Of a DNA stretch of 64,000 nucleotides, positions 8,288 to 17,511 are shown piece after piece. The translations under genes and the position numbers were made by a program. How positions within the stretch are numbered: the stretch's first letter is position 1; each line of letters opens with the position of its first letter. Source of the stretch: an uncultured Rhodocyclaceae bacterium (GTDB lineage Bacteria; Pseudomonadota; Gammaproteobacteria; Burkholderiales; Rhodocyclaceae); the NCBI GenBank assembly GCA_907163075.1, contig CAJQTY010000001.1, positions 1,984,001 through 2,048,000 on the forward strand, given 5' to 3'. The notes under the pieces are model-generated. The model did not search any database. It was not told the origin of the DNA and saw only the letters and a list, made by a program, of their open reading frames with translations.

Positions 8288-9085
8288 ATGCCTCGCCAAC
8301 TAAACATTCTTGATCGCCCTGCACACGAGGACCGGGGCTATCCGCCACTGCTCTTCGTGCATGGCGGCTACACCCATTCCGGGTGCTGGGACGTAAATTT
8401 TCTCGCGTTCTTCCAGGAGCGCGGTTACAACTGCTTCGCCGTCGACCTCTCCGGGCATGGCGAAAGCGACGGTTTTGACGAACTGAACAGCTTCGGGCTG
8501 GACGACTACGCCAGCGATGTCAGACGGATCGTCGCCAGCCTGGACAGCGAGCCAGTGCTGATCGGGCACTCGATGGGCGCGCTGGTGGTACAGCGCTATC
8601 TCGAAAAGTCGCCGGCCAAGGCCGTGGTGATGATGGCCCCGGTGCCGCCGACCGGACTCGCCGCTTCGGGTATCCAACTGGCGCTGCGGCTTCCGGACTA
8701 TGTCTTCGAAGCAACCCGCGCCGTACGCGGCGAATACACCGAGAATACGATGCGCGTGATGCGCCAGGCCTATTTCTCGCCGGATGCGAGCGAGGAGGAC
8801 GCTGCCGTTTTCCAGCCGATGGTGCAAGAGGAGTCGCAGCGGGCGCTGACCGAAATGATGGCCTTGGCCATGCGCCTGCCCGTGCCGCGGCCGCGCATCC
8901 CGGCGCTGGTCATCGGCGGGCAGCTCGACGCGCTGTTCGCCGCCAACCGCCTGCACCACACGGCGGCTGGCTGGAACGCGGATACCTGCGTGATTCCGCG
9001 AGCCGGCCACATGCTGATGCTTGATCCGCAGTGGCCCACCGTCGCCGCGAAAATCGACCACTGGATCAGCACCCGGGTCAATTGA
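8288..9085 (+). CDS. Alpha/beta-fold hydrolase
   Basis: A 265-residue cytoplasmic hydrolase. It has the oxyanion-hole block LLFVHGGYTHSG (about residues 20-32), the nucleophile elbow GHSMG with serine 95, an acid within LVIGGQLDALFAA, and the catalytic histidine in PRAGHMLMLDPQW. The sequence VDLSGHGESDG is typical of esterases, haloperoxidase-like and lactonase-like members. The substrate cannot be deduced. GGGAG lies upstream of the ATG. It is divergent from pssA and convergent with the BenE gene, with no operon partner. Confidence 0.85.
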   Translation: MPRQLNILDRPAHEDRGYPPLLFVHGGYTHSGCWDVNFLAFFQERGYNCFAVDLSGHGESDGFDELNSFGLDDYASDVRRIVASLDSEPVLIGHSMGALVVQRYLEKSPAKAVVMMAPVPPTGLAASGIQLALRLPDYVFEATRAVRGEYTENTMRVMRQAYFSPDASEEDAAVFQPMVQEESQRALTEMMALAMRLPVPRPRIPALVIGGQLDALFAANRLHHTAAGWNADTCVIPRAGHMLMLDPQWPTVAAKIDHWISTRVN

Positions 9086-9104
9086 AGGCGGGCCCCGCGC
9101 TCCT

Positions 9105-10256
9105 TCAGCGCGGGTTGATCTTCAGCACGGCCAGCCCGAACAGCAGCCCCCAGAAGGCGCTGCCGATGCCGAGCAGGGCCAGGCCCGAGGCGGTAACCAG
9201 GAAGGTAATCAGCGCCCCGTCGCGTTCCCGCTCGTCGAGCAAGGCGGCGCTCAGGCTGTTGGCTATGGTTCCGAGCAGGGCAATCCCGGCGATGGCGGCC
9301 ACCAGCTCCTTCGGCAGCGCGCTAAAGACGCTGGCGACGGTGGCGCCGAGCAGGCCGGTGATCAGGTAGAAAATGCCGGCGCAGACCGCCGCCAGATACC
9401 GTCGCTCGGGATTCTGGTCGGCCTCCGGGCTCATGCAGATCGCCGCCGTGATCGCCGCGAGGTTGAACTGGTAGCCGCCGAAGGGCGCCAACAGCAAGCC
9501 GGTGAAACCGGTCCAGCCGATCAGCGGCGAGACCGGCGTGCGGTAGCCGTTGGCCCGCAATACGGCCATTCCCGGAACGTTCTGCGAGGCCATGGTGACG
9601 ATGAAGAGCGGCAGGCCGACGCCGATCGCCGCCGACAGCGAGAAGGTCGGGGCAGTGAAGAGCGGCTGTGCCAGGCTCAGGCTGACGGCCTCGAAATGAA
9701 TCAATCCGCCCTGCGTCGCCCAGATCAACCCGCCGAGGAAAGTCAGCGGAATCGTGTAGCGCGAATTCAACCGGCGGCCGGCCAGGTAAATCACCAGCAT
9801 CAGCGCCACCAGGCCGGGCTGGGTACGCAGCGACACGAACACCTCCATCCCGAAACGCAGCAGCACCCCCGCCAGCATGGCTGCGGCCAGAGGCTTGGGC
9901 ACATGCTTCATGATCGTTTCGAACCAGCCGGTGACCCCGCACAGGGTGATCAGCGCCGAAGCGACGAGGAAGGCGCCAATCGCCTCGCTCATCGGCAGGC
10001 CGGACAGCCCGGTGGCGAGCAGCGCCGCACCCGGCGTGGACCAGGCGGTGAGTACCGGGCTGCGATAATAGAGCGAGAGGCCGATGCAGGTGACGCCCAT
10101 GCCCAGCCCAAGCGCCAGCAGCCAGGAACTGATGTGCGCCGGGCCGGCGCCCGCCGCCGTCGCCGCCTGGAAAACGATGGCCGCCGAACTCGTGTAGCCG
10201 ACCAGTACCGCGATGAAGCCGGCGGAAAGATGCGAAAGCCCGAAAAACCTGCCCAT
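9105..10256 (-). CDS. benE: BenE-family benzoate/H+ symporter
   Basis: Inner-membrane secondary transporter of about 383 residues with some 12 membrane segments, related to Acinetobacter BenE. The N-terminal block LSAGFIAVLVGYTSSAAIVFQAA and the later PVLTAWSTPGAALL and FGGYQFNLAAITAAICMSPEA are family hallmarks. The start is placed at the ATG at 10256 because AGAGG precedes it by seven bases and the family begins there; a longer frame adds an unsupported 18-residue leader. No aromatic degradation genes lie nearby, so benzoate as substrate is only inferred from the family. Confidence 0.88.
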   Translation of the reverse strand: MGRFFGLSHLSAGFIAVLVGYTSSAAIVFQAATAAGAGPAHISSWLLALGLGMGVTCIGLSLYYRSPVLTAWSTPGAALLATGLSGLPMSEAIGAFLVASALITLCGVTGWFETIMKHVPKPLAAAMLAGVLLRFGMEVFVSLRTQPGLVALMLVIYLAGRRLNSRYTIPLTFLGGLIWATQGGLIHFEAVSLSLAQPLFTAPTFSLSAAIGVGLPLFIVTMASQNVPGMAVLRANGYRTPVSPLIGWTGFTGLLLAPFGGYQFNLAAITAAICMSPEADQNPERRYLAAVCAGIFYLITGLLGATVASVFSALPKELVAAIAGIALLGTIANSLSAALLDERERDGALITFLVTASGLALLGIGSAFWGLLFGLAVLKINPR

Positions 10257-10685
10257 GCCTGCCTCTGCGCGGTGTAATTCAGAAATGTGCGTTAAAGCGC
10301 ACGGAGGCATCGTAGCACTGGTGCGTTAAACCGCGCAAGCTGGAATGCCGGTGCAGCCGCATGGTTATCTTGTTGTCTTGGTAGCGATCTCGTGAAGGTC
10401 ATGAGCGAGTCGCTCACCGGCGCCGACCCCTCGTGTTCCCAAATCACGAGAGCGGACCCATTTCACCCGGGCTTGCAAGCCCGCGTCATAACTACGTGAT
10501 CGCGAACGGCTTTTCATGCTCCAGCCCTTCTTAAGCTTGTTGAAACACGACGCCAACATCCAAAAAGCCGCCGACTCGCAATCGAAACTGAAATTCCGTT
10601 CGCGTATAAACTGATCACAAGCACAGCAAATTAATTCATAATCGGCATATGTTCTGATCATTACGTCAAGAACGTGGGGACACCG
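10257..10685. other. 429-base intergenic region with several small palindromes
   Basis: No convincing gene was found. A 98-codon minus-strand frame (10365-10661) is serine/arginine-rich and has no ribosome site. The region holds three compact hairpins: GAGCGA-G-TCGCTC near 10404-10416, CTCGTG/CACGAG at 10430-10450, and the perfect 16-bp palindrome CGGGCTTGCAAGCCCG at 10468-10483. None has a T tract on either side. The right part, next to the porin-like gene, is A+T-rich and probably holds its promoter. Confidence 0.4.
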
Positions 10686-11891
10686 ATGACTTGTGCAGAC
10701 CTACTCATAAGACTACTGGCGTGGGTCCTGTTGACCACTCCCCTTGTCAGTTCCGGCGAAGAGGGCGCCGCACTGTCGTTCCCGGGCGTCAGCCTGAAAG
10801 GTTTCGGAACGATCGGCGTGGCGCGTTCCGATGACGACGGTGTCCAGTTCGTCCGCGATCTCACCCAGCCTGATGGGATCGGATCGGGCTGGTCCATGAA
10901 GACTGACTCCGTCCTCGGCCTCCAGCTCAATGCCAGCTTCACGACGCAGACCGAGGCGGTCATTCAGGCCATGAGTCGCTATCGTTACGATGGCAGTTTC
11001 ACGCCGGAATTGAGCTGGGCGTTCCTGCGCCACGACTTTTCGCCTGCCTTCACCACTCGCCTGGGACGGATGGGAACGGAATTCTACATGCTGTCCGACT
11101 CCCGCCTGGTCGGTTATTCCAATCTGATGGCGCGACCTCCCCCGGATTATTACGGACAGCTGGTCATTTCCTATTTCGACGGATTTGATGTCACCGCCAC
11201 GACGAAGCTGGAATCGGCTCCGTGGCTTGGCCTGCTGAGCGGCAAATTTTATGCCGGCTATGCGGCCGAACGGACGCCATTTGAAGACAACCTTTTCTGG
11301 GAGATGAAAGGGTCCCTGCTTCTCGGCGCTTACGTCGATGTCCTCTCCGGCCCCTGGCAAGTCCGCCTGAGCCATGCGCGCCTGCGCTTGAAGAACGAAC
11401 AGCCGTTTGACAAGCTGATGGGCATCGACATCATCGGACTCGCCCCCGAATTGTCGGTGGTGGACAAATGGGCGCGCTTCGATTCGCTAGGTGTTGTTTA
11501 TGACAACGGACAGCTACAGATTCAGAGCATGCTCAGCCGCATCAACCAGGAATCGCACGCGTTCGAAGACTCGCGAGCGGCATATTTCATCGCCGCCTAT
11601 CGCTTGCAACAGAGCACCCCGTATCTTGGCTATTCGTGGGTGAAATCGACGGCGTCCAGGCCGGACCCGCAGCGTCCCCGAATCATCTCGGAGATCATGA
11701 CCCAATTGCACAGCGACCAGCACACGACGTCGCTTGGCATACGCTGGGACTTTGCGACCAATCTGGACGTCAAGGCGCAAGTCGATTTCATCCGCGGAGC
11801 ACCGCAGTCCATTTTTCCGTTCCGCGGCAAAGCCGGCCGCTGGGATGGTCACATGAACGTATTCAGCCTGACGCTGGATTTCGTGTTCTAG
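10686..11891 (+). CDS. Predicted outer-membrane porin-like protein
   Basis: A 401-residue secreted protein with a signal peptide (hydrophobic residues about 6-20, cleavage probably after VSSG or nearby). Short alternating strands follow, rich in aromatic ends (FYMLSDSRLVGYSNLM, YGQLVISYFDGFDVTATTKL), and the C-terminus ends in VFSLTLDFVF with a terminal phenylalanine, a beta-barrel signal. The ATG at 10686 has GGGGA six bases upstream, better than a GTG 12 bases earlier. It is the first of three closely spaced genes ending in a c-di-GMP protein. The substrate is unknown. Confidence 0.7.
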   Translation: MTCADLLIRLLAWVLLTTPLVSSGEEGAALSFPGVSLKGFGTIGVARSDDDGVQFVRDLTQPDGIGSGWSMKTDSVLGLQLNASFTTQTEAVIQAMSRYRYDGSFTPELSWAFLRHDFSPAFTTRLGRMGTEFYMLSDSRLVGYSNLMARPPPDYYGQLVISYFDGFDVTATTKLESAPWLGLLSGKFYAGYAAERTPFEDNLFWEMKGSLLLGAYVDVLSGPWQVRLSHARLRLKNEQPFDKLMGIDIIGLAPELSVVDKWARFDSLGVVYDNGQLQIQSMLSRINQESHAFEDSRAAYFIAAYRLQQSTPYLGYSWVKSTASRPDPQRPRIISEIMTQLHSDQHTTSLGIRWDFATNLDVKAQVDFIRGAPQSIFPFRGKAGRWDGHMNVFSLTLDFVF

Positions 11892-11898
11892 GCCAGCG

Positions 11899-12333
11899 AT
11901 GAACCTCGCCAGCACCTTCATTGTCGCCACCCTGATCAGCGCCACCAACGCCGTGGACGTAGCGCGCGCCGACGTGGTCGTCGTGATGAACGCGCAGAGC
12001 GGGGTCGAGCGACTCAGCGCGGATGACGTGACAAACATTTTTCTCGGACGCTATCGGAGGCTTCCCTCCGGCGCCAATGCCATCGCCATCGATCAGCCAA
12101 CTGAAAGCGGCCTCAAGGCAGAGTTTTACCGCCAGCTGGTTAACAAGGATCTCGCCGAAATCAACTCCTATTGGGCGCGCCTGTATTTCTCCGGAAAGAC
12201 GTCGCCTCCGAATCAGGCGGCGACTCAATCCGAGGTCCTCAACCTGCTCGCCAGAACGCCGGGCGGCGTCGCCTATATGGAACGCAAACAAGTCGACGCG
12301 CGTTTCAAAATCGTCCTTGATTTTTCACCATAG
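11899..12333 (+). CDS. Small periplasmic substrate-binding-like protein (PBP-like, PstS-related domain)
   Basis: A 144-residue protein with a signal peptide, the mature part probably beginning after VARA. The sequence SGVERLSADDVTNIFLGRYRRLPSG is the hallmark of the short PBP-like domains often labelled phosphate ABC transporter substrate-binding. ARTPGGVAYMER is the usual glycine-rich turn. It is half the size of a true PstS and no ABC permease lies nearby. It starts eight bases after the porin-like gene and ends 12 bases before the EAL gene, so it may act as the periplasmic sensor component for that protein. Confidence 0.75.
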   Translation: MNLASTFIVATLISATNAVDVARADVVVVMNAQSGVERLSADDVTNIFLGRYRRLPSGANAIAIDQPTESGLKAEFYRQLVNKDLAEINSYWARLYFSGKTSPPNQAATQSEVLNLLARTPGGVAYMERKQVDARFKIVLDFSP

Positions 12334-12345
12334 GAAACGGCGAAG

Positions 12346-14766
12346 ATGCCGACCGATCCGAAAAAGCGGCCCCTTGTGCGAGATGGAATTCTCGTCAGGT
12401 CGATCATCGCCACGGTGCTGGTTTTCTTCCTCGTCGGCGTCGCTACCGTTACTTTCACGGCGTACGCCACCAGGGAGCGGGCGCTGCAGGAATCAGACCG
12501 GCGCCTGGCGCAGTTGCTCGACACGGTCGAAAGCACCTTGCGCATCGCCTGTTTTGTCAGGGACGACGGACTGGCCAAGGAAGTGGCGCGCGGCCTGCTG
12601 AGCAACACCGAGCTGCTGCGCGTGACGATCGACGACGGCTATGAGTCCCTGGCCGACATGCAGCGCGGCGAATCCGGCGCACCCGACGATACTGCATCGG
12701 CCGCCGCGGGCCACAACGTCATTGAGCGCGACATTCTTTCCCCGTTCATGGCTGATCAGGTTATCGGACACATCCGGCTAACCCCTGACCCGGCCGTCAT
12801 TGCCCAGCGGATTCATGATGACGTAAAGCTAGCCGCGATACAGCTGGGTTGGCAACTGGCTCTCATTGCCGGCACCGTCGTCATCGCCTTACTGTTCGTC
12901 GTCGTCCGCCCGATCAGCGACATGTCAAATCACCTGCACGGGATGGATCCGACCGCGGGTGATCGCCTGCCGATACCGAGCGGACACGCCAACAGTGAAA
13001 TCGGACGCCTGGCCAACGACGTCAACGTGCTCGCCAGTCGACTGGTGCGCGCCCTCGAGGACGAACATGCGCTCCGGATACGACGCGAAGTAGACGAGAA
13101 AAAATACCGTGCCATCTTCGACAAGGCCGAAAGCGGAATTTTCATCGTTGCCCGTAACGGCCTGCTCTCGGAATGGAACCCGGCGTTTGCCCGGATGATG
13201 GAAATCTCGTCGGCGGAAACCTACCGTGGCACCCTTTTCATGGGCGAACTGCCGTGGGAGGCACCGGCCGAGATCGCGGAATTGCTGGACAACATTCTTG
13301 CGGACCGCTGTGCGGCAAACCATGACGTCCTGATCAAGCGTCGCGACGATTCCCGGCGCTGGCTCAACATCACGCTCAGCCCGGTTGGCGACAACCTGTT
13401 GCAAGGCGTGGTGCACGACGTCTCGGTACTCAAGGCCGCGGAAGCCCAGGCGCTCCTCCAGGCCGTCACCGACCCGGTCACCGGGCTGGACAACCGGACC
13501 GGGCTGGAATCGCATCTGCAGAGCCATATCAAGGATCAGCTGCTGAACGACCAAAAGGGCTTTACGCTGCTGATCGTCAACCTCGACAAGTTCAGGCAGG
13601 TCATCGAAGGCATAGGCGTACCCGCGGGTGACGAAATTCTTCGCGTCGTCGCCAGCCGTTTATCCGCCGTGGTCAAGTCCGACGACACCTTGGCCAGATT
13701 GAACGCCGACGTTTTTTGCGTCATTCTGCGGAGCCTGCGCGATAGCGTGACGATCGAGAATATCGTCGGTCGCATCATGCAGTCCCTGCACCAGCCCTAT
13801 ATTGTCGACGGTTCGCCGATTCAGCTCACGGCCAGCATTGGCATCGCCATTTTTCCGAACGACGGCACCGATGCTCCAACGCTGTTGCGTCACAGCGAGC
13901 TGGCCGTCGACAAAGCCAAGGGAGCAGGCGGCAACAGTTCCGTCTTCTTCGCCCCGACGCTGGCCGAGTCGGCCGAACAACGACGTCATATGGAAAACGA
14001 CCTGCGGCTGGCGATTCGCGACAAGCATTTCGCCCTATTCCTCCAGCCGATCGTCGACATACAAAATAATCGACTGTCCGGGGCGGAAGCCCTGATCCGC
14101 TGGCGGCATCCGAGCATCGGCCTGATCTCGCCCGAAAAATTCATTCCGATTGCCGAAAAATCGGGGCTGATCATCGATATCGGGCGGTGGGTGCTCGAGA
14201 GCGCATGTCAACAATTGCTCGCCTGGCAACGCACGGGCCACGACTACTCGCTTTCGTTCAACGTATCCGGAATGCAGATTCCCAAGGGTCTGCCTCCGGA
14301 GTCCGTGGCCGAAGCGATCGGGCGCTACGGGATCGCCCCGCACAGGCTGGCGCTCGAAATCACAGAGGGCATCCTGCTCAGTGACGTCGACGAAGCGCTG
14401 GCGTGGCTGTACGGCATTCATGCGCTCGGCCTGAACGTCTCGCTCGATGATTTCGGTACCGGCTATTCGTCGCTCTCCTATCTCAAGCGTTTCCCGGTCC
14501 AGACCCTCAAGATCGACCAGTCTTTTGTCCAGGGCATGGAGAACGACGGCAACGAACGTTCGCTGGTTCAGGCCATTATTGCCATCGCGCGCAGCCTCGG
14601 CCTGAACGTTGTCGCCGAGGGCGTGGAAACGGCGGATCACCTGCGGCTATTGCGCGCCATGGGCTGCCACTATGCCCAGGGCTACTACTTCTCACACCCC
14701 CTGCCGGCGGAGGAATTCGCCATTGCCGAGGAACGGATCGCCGCGTTGCTCGACGCACCCGCTTAG
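12346..14766 (+). CDS. Membrane c-di-GMP phosphodiesterase with periplasmic sensor, HAMP, PAS, degenerate GGDEF and EAL
   Basis: 806 residues. TM1 (about 18-40), a periplasmic region of about 125 residues and TM2 (about 168-188) are followed by HAMP (190-240), PAS (250-365), GGDEF (370-530) and EAL (545-795) domains. The GGDEF active site reads LARLNADVF near residue 449, so the glycines and the DEF acids needed for cyclase activity are gone. The EAL site is intact (SGAEALIRW near 581, DDFGTGYSSL, KIDQSFV, EGVE). It should therefore hydrolyse c-di-GMP, with the GGDEF remnant structural or regulatory. AGGAAA precedes the ATG. It is the third gene of the porin-like / PBP-like operon. Confidence 0.88.
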   Translation: MPTDPKKRPLVRDGILVRSIIATVLVFFLVGVATVTFTAYATRERALQESDRRLAQLLDTVESTLRIACFVRDDGLAKEVARGLLSNTELLRVTIDDGYESLADMQRGESGAPDDTASAAAGHNVIERDILSPFMADQVIGHIRLTPDPAVIAQRIHDDVKLAAIQLGWQLALIAGTVVIALLFVVVRPISDMSNHLHGMDPTAGDRLPIPSGHANSEIGRLANDVNVLASRLVRALEDEHALRIRREVDEKKYRAIFDKAESGIFIVARNGLLSEWNPAFARMMEISSAETYRGTLFMGELPWEAPAEIAELLDNILADRCAANHDVLIKRRDDSRRWLNITLSPVGDNLLQGVVHDVSVLKAAEAQALLQAVTDPVTGLDNRTGLESHLQSHIKDQLLNDQKGFTLLIVNLDKFRQVIEGIGVPAGDEILRVVASRLSAVVKSDDTLARLNADVFCVILRSLRDSVTIENIVGRIMQSLHQPYIVDGSPIQLTASIGIAIFPNDGTDAPTLLRHSELAVDKAKGAGGNSSVFFAPTLAESAEQRRHMENDLRLAIRDKHFALFLQPIVDIQNNRLSGAEALIRWRHPSIGLISPEKFIPIAEKSGLIIDIGRWVLESACQQLLAWQRTGHDYSLSFNVSGMQIPKGLPPESVAEAIGRYGIAPHRLALEITEGILLSDVDEALAWLYGIHALGLNVSLDDFGTGYSSLSYLKRFPVQTLKIDQSFVQGMENDGNERSLVQAIIAIARSLGLNVVAEGVETADHLRLLRAMGCHYAQGYYFSHPLPAEEFAIAEERIAALLDAPA

Positions 14767-14792
14767 GGGTTGGCGCGGTAAAATCGCGCCTC

Positions 14793-15197
14793 ATGAAAAC
14801 AATGAAGCGATTTGCCCTGACCCTTGCGCTAGGCTTGCTGAGCGGTCCTGTGCCGGCCGAATGGGTCGAGATCCAGAAGTTCGAAGACGGCATGCGCGTG
14901 TTTGTCGACAAGGCAACGGCACGCCGCAGCGGCGATATGGCCCAGGTTCTGCATCTCGTGCGCTGGAGCGAACCGCAGCTGGAAGAAGGTTTTCCGCCCT
15001 ACCTGTCGACCATCGTGCGAACAACCTACGACTGCCTCGGCAAGCGCGAAAGATACCAGGCGTCGACGTCCTACACCGGGCCAATGGGCAACGGCGCCAC
15101 GGTGATCGCGGATGAGGACGCGGTGGACGGGTGGTACTCGATATCCGAGTCGTCGATGGAAGACAAGCTCTGGAAGATCGCCTGCGCGGCAAAGTAG
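14793..15197 (+). CDS. Secreted protein, surface-adhesin E-like domain
   Basis: A 134-residue protein with a cleavable signal peptide (MKTMKRFALTLALGLLSGPVPA). The compact domain resembles the Haemophilus adhesin-E fold family: WVEIQKFEDGMRVFVDKATARRSGD, then a VRTTYDCLGKRERYQAS core containing one of its two cysteines, and IACAAK at the end. In environmental bacteria the fold is common and does not by itself imply adhesion. It starts 26 bases after the EAL gene and may be its last co-transcribed neighbour. Confidence 0.65.
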   Translation: MKTMKRFALTLALGLLSGPVPAEWVEIQKFEDGMRVFVDKATARRSGDMAQVLHLVRWSEPQLEEGFPPYLSTIVRTTYDCLGKRERYQASTSYTGPMGNGATVIADEDAVDGWYSISESSMEDKLWKIACAAK

Positions 15198-15204
15198 GCA
15201 GACA

Positions 15205-15231
15205 GAAAAAAGGCCATCCCGAAGGATGGCC
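15205..15231 (-). terminator. Intrinsic terminator of pfp
   Basis: Read on the minus strand, an 8-bp perfect stem (GGCCATCC / GGATGGCC) with a 4-base loop is followed directly by six T. It lies 27 bases after the pfp stop codon. This is a textbook intrinsic terminator. Confidence 0.85.
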
Positions 15232-15257
15232 CCTGACATTGACGCCAATCCGCCGGA

Positions 15258-16964
15258 TCAGCCGATCTTGAAGGCCAGCGATTCGGACGCCGAATTGAGC
15301 GCCACGCTGATCGGCTGCTGATAAGCCGACGTGCCCCACAACTGACGCGGTCCAGGCGAAGCGAAGAGGTCGTCGGCCGACCAATCGGCACGGCGCGCGA
15401 CGAAATACGCCATCGCTGCGGAATCCATCTTGACCAGCGCCTTCTCGATCACGAACTCGTCCTGTCCATGGCGGCGCTCGATGTTGAGCAGGCCGGTAAG
15501 CGGGATCGCCTGCGGCGAACCGCCGACGGTCAGGCCGGTCACAGTGGCCATGTAACCGGTACGGCCGTCGAGGATCAGCGAGCCGGCGGTCAGGCCGAGG
15601 TTGTACGTGTAGGCGGCATCGAACAGGGTCGGCGCACCGCAACGGCCTTCATAGCCAAGGAAATGGCAGTGGGCGCCGAACGGTATCTTGGCGTCGATCT
15701 GCTTGACGCGGGCCTTGACCATATCGACCAGCAACTGCTCGGTCGGGATCAGCGAAACCTGCAGGTTACCGTGCGAGTCACGGTCGGCGAGCAGCATCTT
15801 GACGACATACGCCGGCAGCGAAGCGAGCAGCTTGCCGTTTTCGGCCGAAAGCTTGCCCTGAATGTAGGCCGCCTTGGCGTCGTCGGCCTGTGCGGCAAAT
15901 TCGTCGCCATGGTGCGCCAGCGCGTCGTTGAGCTCGGCGATCAGGGTATTCATTTCAGGAATGAATTCGATCAGACCTTCGGGAATCAGCACCACGCCGT
16001 GGTTCATGCCCTTGCCGGAGCGCAGCACCACGGTCTGGGCGATCTGCTCGACGATGGAAGCCAGCGACTGCTTCTTCTCGGCCACTTCTTCCGAAATGAT
16101 GGTCACCGCCGGCTTGGTCTGCAGCGCCACTTCGATCGTCACATGCGACGCGGAGCGGCCCATCAGTTTGATGAAGTGCCAGTATTTGAGCGACGAGCGA
16201 GTGTCCTGCAGAATGTTGCCGACCATTTCGCTGTAGATCTTGGTGGCGGTATCGAAGCCGAAGGAAATCGGCAACAGCTCGCCGATCTGCAGATCGCCGT
16301 CGATGGTCTTCGGCACGCCGATCACCTGCACGCCGGAGCCATCCGCCTTGACGCCCTTGAACAGGAATTCGGCGAGCACGGCGGCGTTGGTGTTGGAATC
16401 GTCACCGCCGATAACGACGATGGCATCCAGATTGTGCTTGACGCAGGTCGTCTTGACGTCGGCGAACTGCGAATCGGACTTGATCTTGGTGCGGTCGGTG
16501 CCGAGGAAGTCGAAGCCGCCGGTGTTGATGATGCTGTCGACGTCGGCATCGGTGATCTCGAACAGGTTGCCGAGCAGCAGACCCTTCGGGCCGGGCTTGA
16601 CGCCGAACAGGGTGTTGCCCTGGCCGAGCACGCGCTTGATGCCGCACACGACATTATGACCGCCGGACGCCGGGCCGCCGGAGAACAGGACGGCAACGCG
16701 CTTACCCTGGGCGACCTTGGCATTGCTGCCGGACGAGGACAGAACGACGTTGCCCGAGGCCTGCACCGAATTGGGGAAGCTCTTGGCGACGCTGTCGCTA
16801 TCCTTGGTGCTTAGCACCCGGGCGCTGTTCGCGAAGCTGACCGCTTGCGGCTGGGCAGCGGAACCGAACGCGGCGCAGACGGGTAGCGGCAGCTGACGCA
16901 CGGCCGATTCAAAAATCGAACTGTGCGCTTCCATTTTCTGTAACTGTTCTGCCAGAGTGCTCAT
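15258..16964 (-). CDS. pfp: Pyrophosphate-dependent 6-phosphofructokinase
   Basis: Interconverts fructose 6-phosphate + PPi and fructose 1,6-bisphosphate + Pi, a reversible glycolytic/gluconeogenic step. The 568-residue length matches the long plant-beta-like class. GGDDSNTNAA carries the aspartate that favours PPi over ATP. PKTIDGDL is the catalytic block (ATP enzymes have TIDND), and MGRSASH binds the sugar phosphate. The ATG at 16964 is chosen because AAGGA lies eight bases upstream; an open frame extends 39 codons further without support. It is monocistronic, ending at the terminator at 15205-15231. Confidence 0.93.
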   Translation of the reverse strand: MSTLAEQLQKMEAHSSIFESAVRQLPLPVCAAFGSAAQPQAVSFANSARVLSTKDSDSVAKSFPNSVQASGNVVLSSSGSNAKVAQGKRVAVLFSGGPASGGHNVVCGIKRVLGQGNTLFGVKPGPKGLLLGNLFEITDADVDSIINTGGFDFLGTDRTKIKSDSQFADVKTTCVKHNLDAIVVIGGDDSNTNAAVLAEFLFKGVKADGSGVQVIGVPKTIDGDLQIGELLPISFGFDTATKIYSEMVGNILQDTRSSLKYWHFIKLMGRSASHVTIEVALQTKPAVTIISEEVAEKKQSLASIVEQIAQTVVLRSGKGMNHGVVLIPEGLIEFIPEMNTLIAELNDALAHHGDEFAAQADDAKAAYIQGKLSAENGKLLASLPAYVVKMLLADRDSHGNLQVSLIPTEQLLVDMVKARVKQIDAKIPFGAHCHFLGYEGRCGAPTLFDAAYTYNLGLTAGSLILDGRTGYMATVTGLTVGGSPQAIPLTGLLNIERRHGQDEFVIEKALVKMDSAAMAYFVARRADWSADDLFASPGPRQLWGTSAYQQPISVALNSASESLAFKIG

Positions 16965-17511
16965 GGTTTGTTCCTTCATAGAAAAAAAGAGGTGCAAGAC
17001 TGCGGCTTCGCCGATCAGGGCAGGCGCTGATACCGGCCTGGAGGTCAAACAGGCGCTATTGTCCGGAATCACACCGGGCATCGAAAAACCGCCTGATTCT
17101 ACCGCAATTGCAGGTGCGTCGCAGCAGTCAGTCAGGCCCGCCCGGAGCGATCGCGCGAATGACGTTATCTTAAATGTTCAAGCCAGCGGCGCCATACCGA
17201 AAGCCGGACCGGAGAGGCAAACGGCGTGAGCGACATTCAAGCGCCGCGACACGAGCCGTGTACAAGGGAATTCCCGCGATCCCTCCGTATTTTCCACAAT
17301 GGTCGCGCCCGTGTTTCGGGAGTAACATTATCACCGGCAGGGTAATGACCGCCTGCGCAAGATCGATTGTAATAAGGGACCAATGGATTCGCGGTCAGGC
17401 CCGGTATCACCAAAGTCGACGCGGCGCTGGACGGATAGGTTTTCGTCGATTAAACCCTGTTTGATAAATCGTTGTCGAACCCATGAACTGCCGAATGAAG
17501 GATGATTTGTA
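16965..17511. other. 547-base intergenic region, no gene recognised
   Basis: Divergent promoter region between pfp and the hemerythrin kinase. The short frames here lack ribosome sites and family resemblance. No clear -35/-10 pair, riboswitch or repeat could be assigned. The bases nearest the kinase (17430-17511) are relatively A+T-rich and likely carry its promoter. Confidence 0.35.

Noticed and set aside
9021-10277. 418-codon plus-strand frame
   Set aside because: Lies opposite the BenE gene; the composition is Q/R/G-rich with no recognisable family.
10365-10661. 98-codon minus-strand frame in the benE/porin-like gap
   Set aside because: No ribosome site, compositionally odd, contains several palindromes; likely non-coding.
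15468-16814. 448-codon plus-strand frame
   Set aside because: Antisense of pfp; no ribosome site and shadow-like composition.
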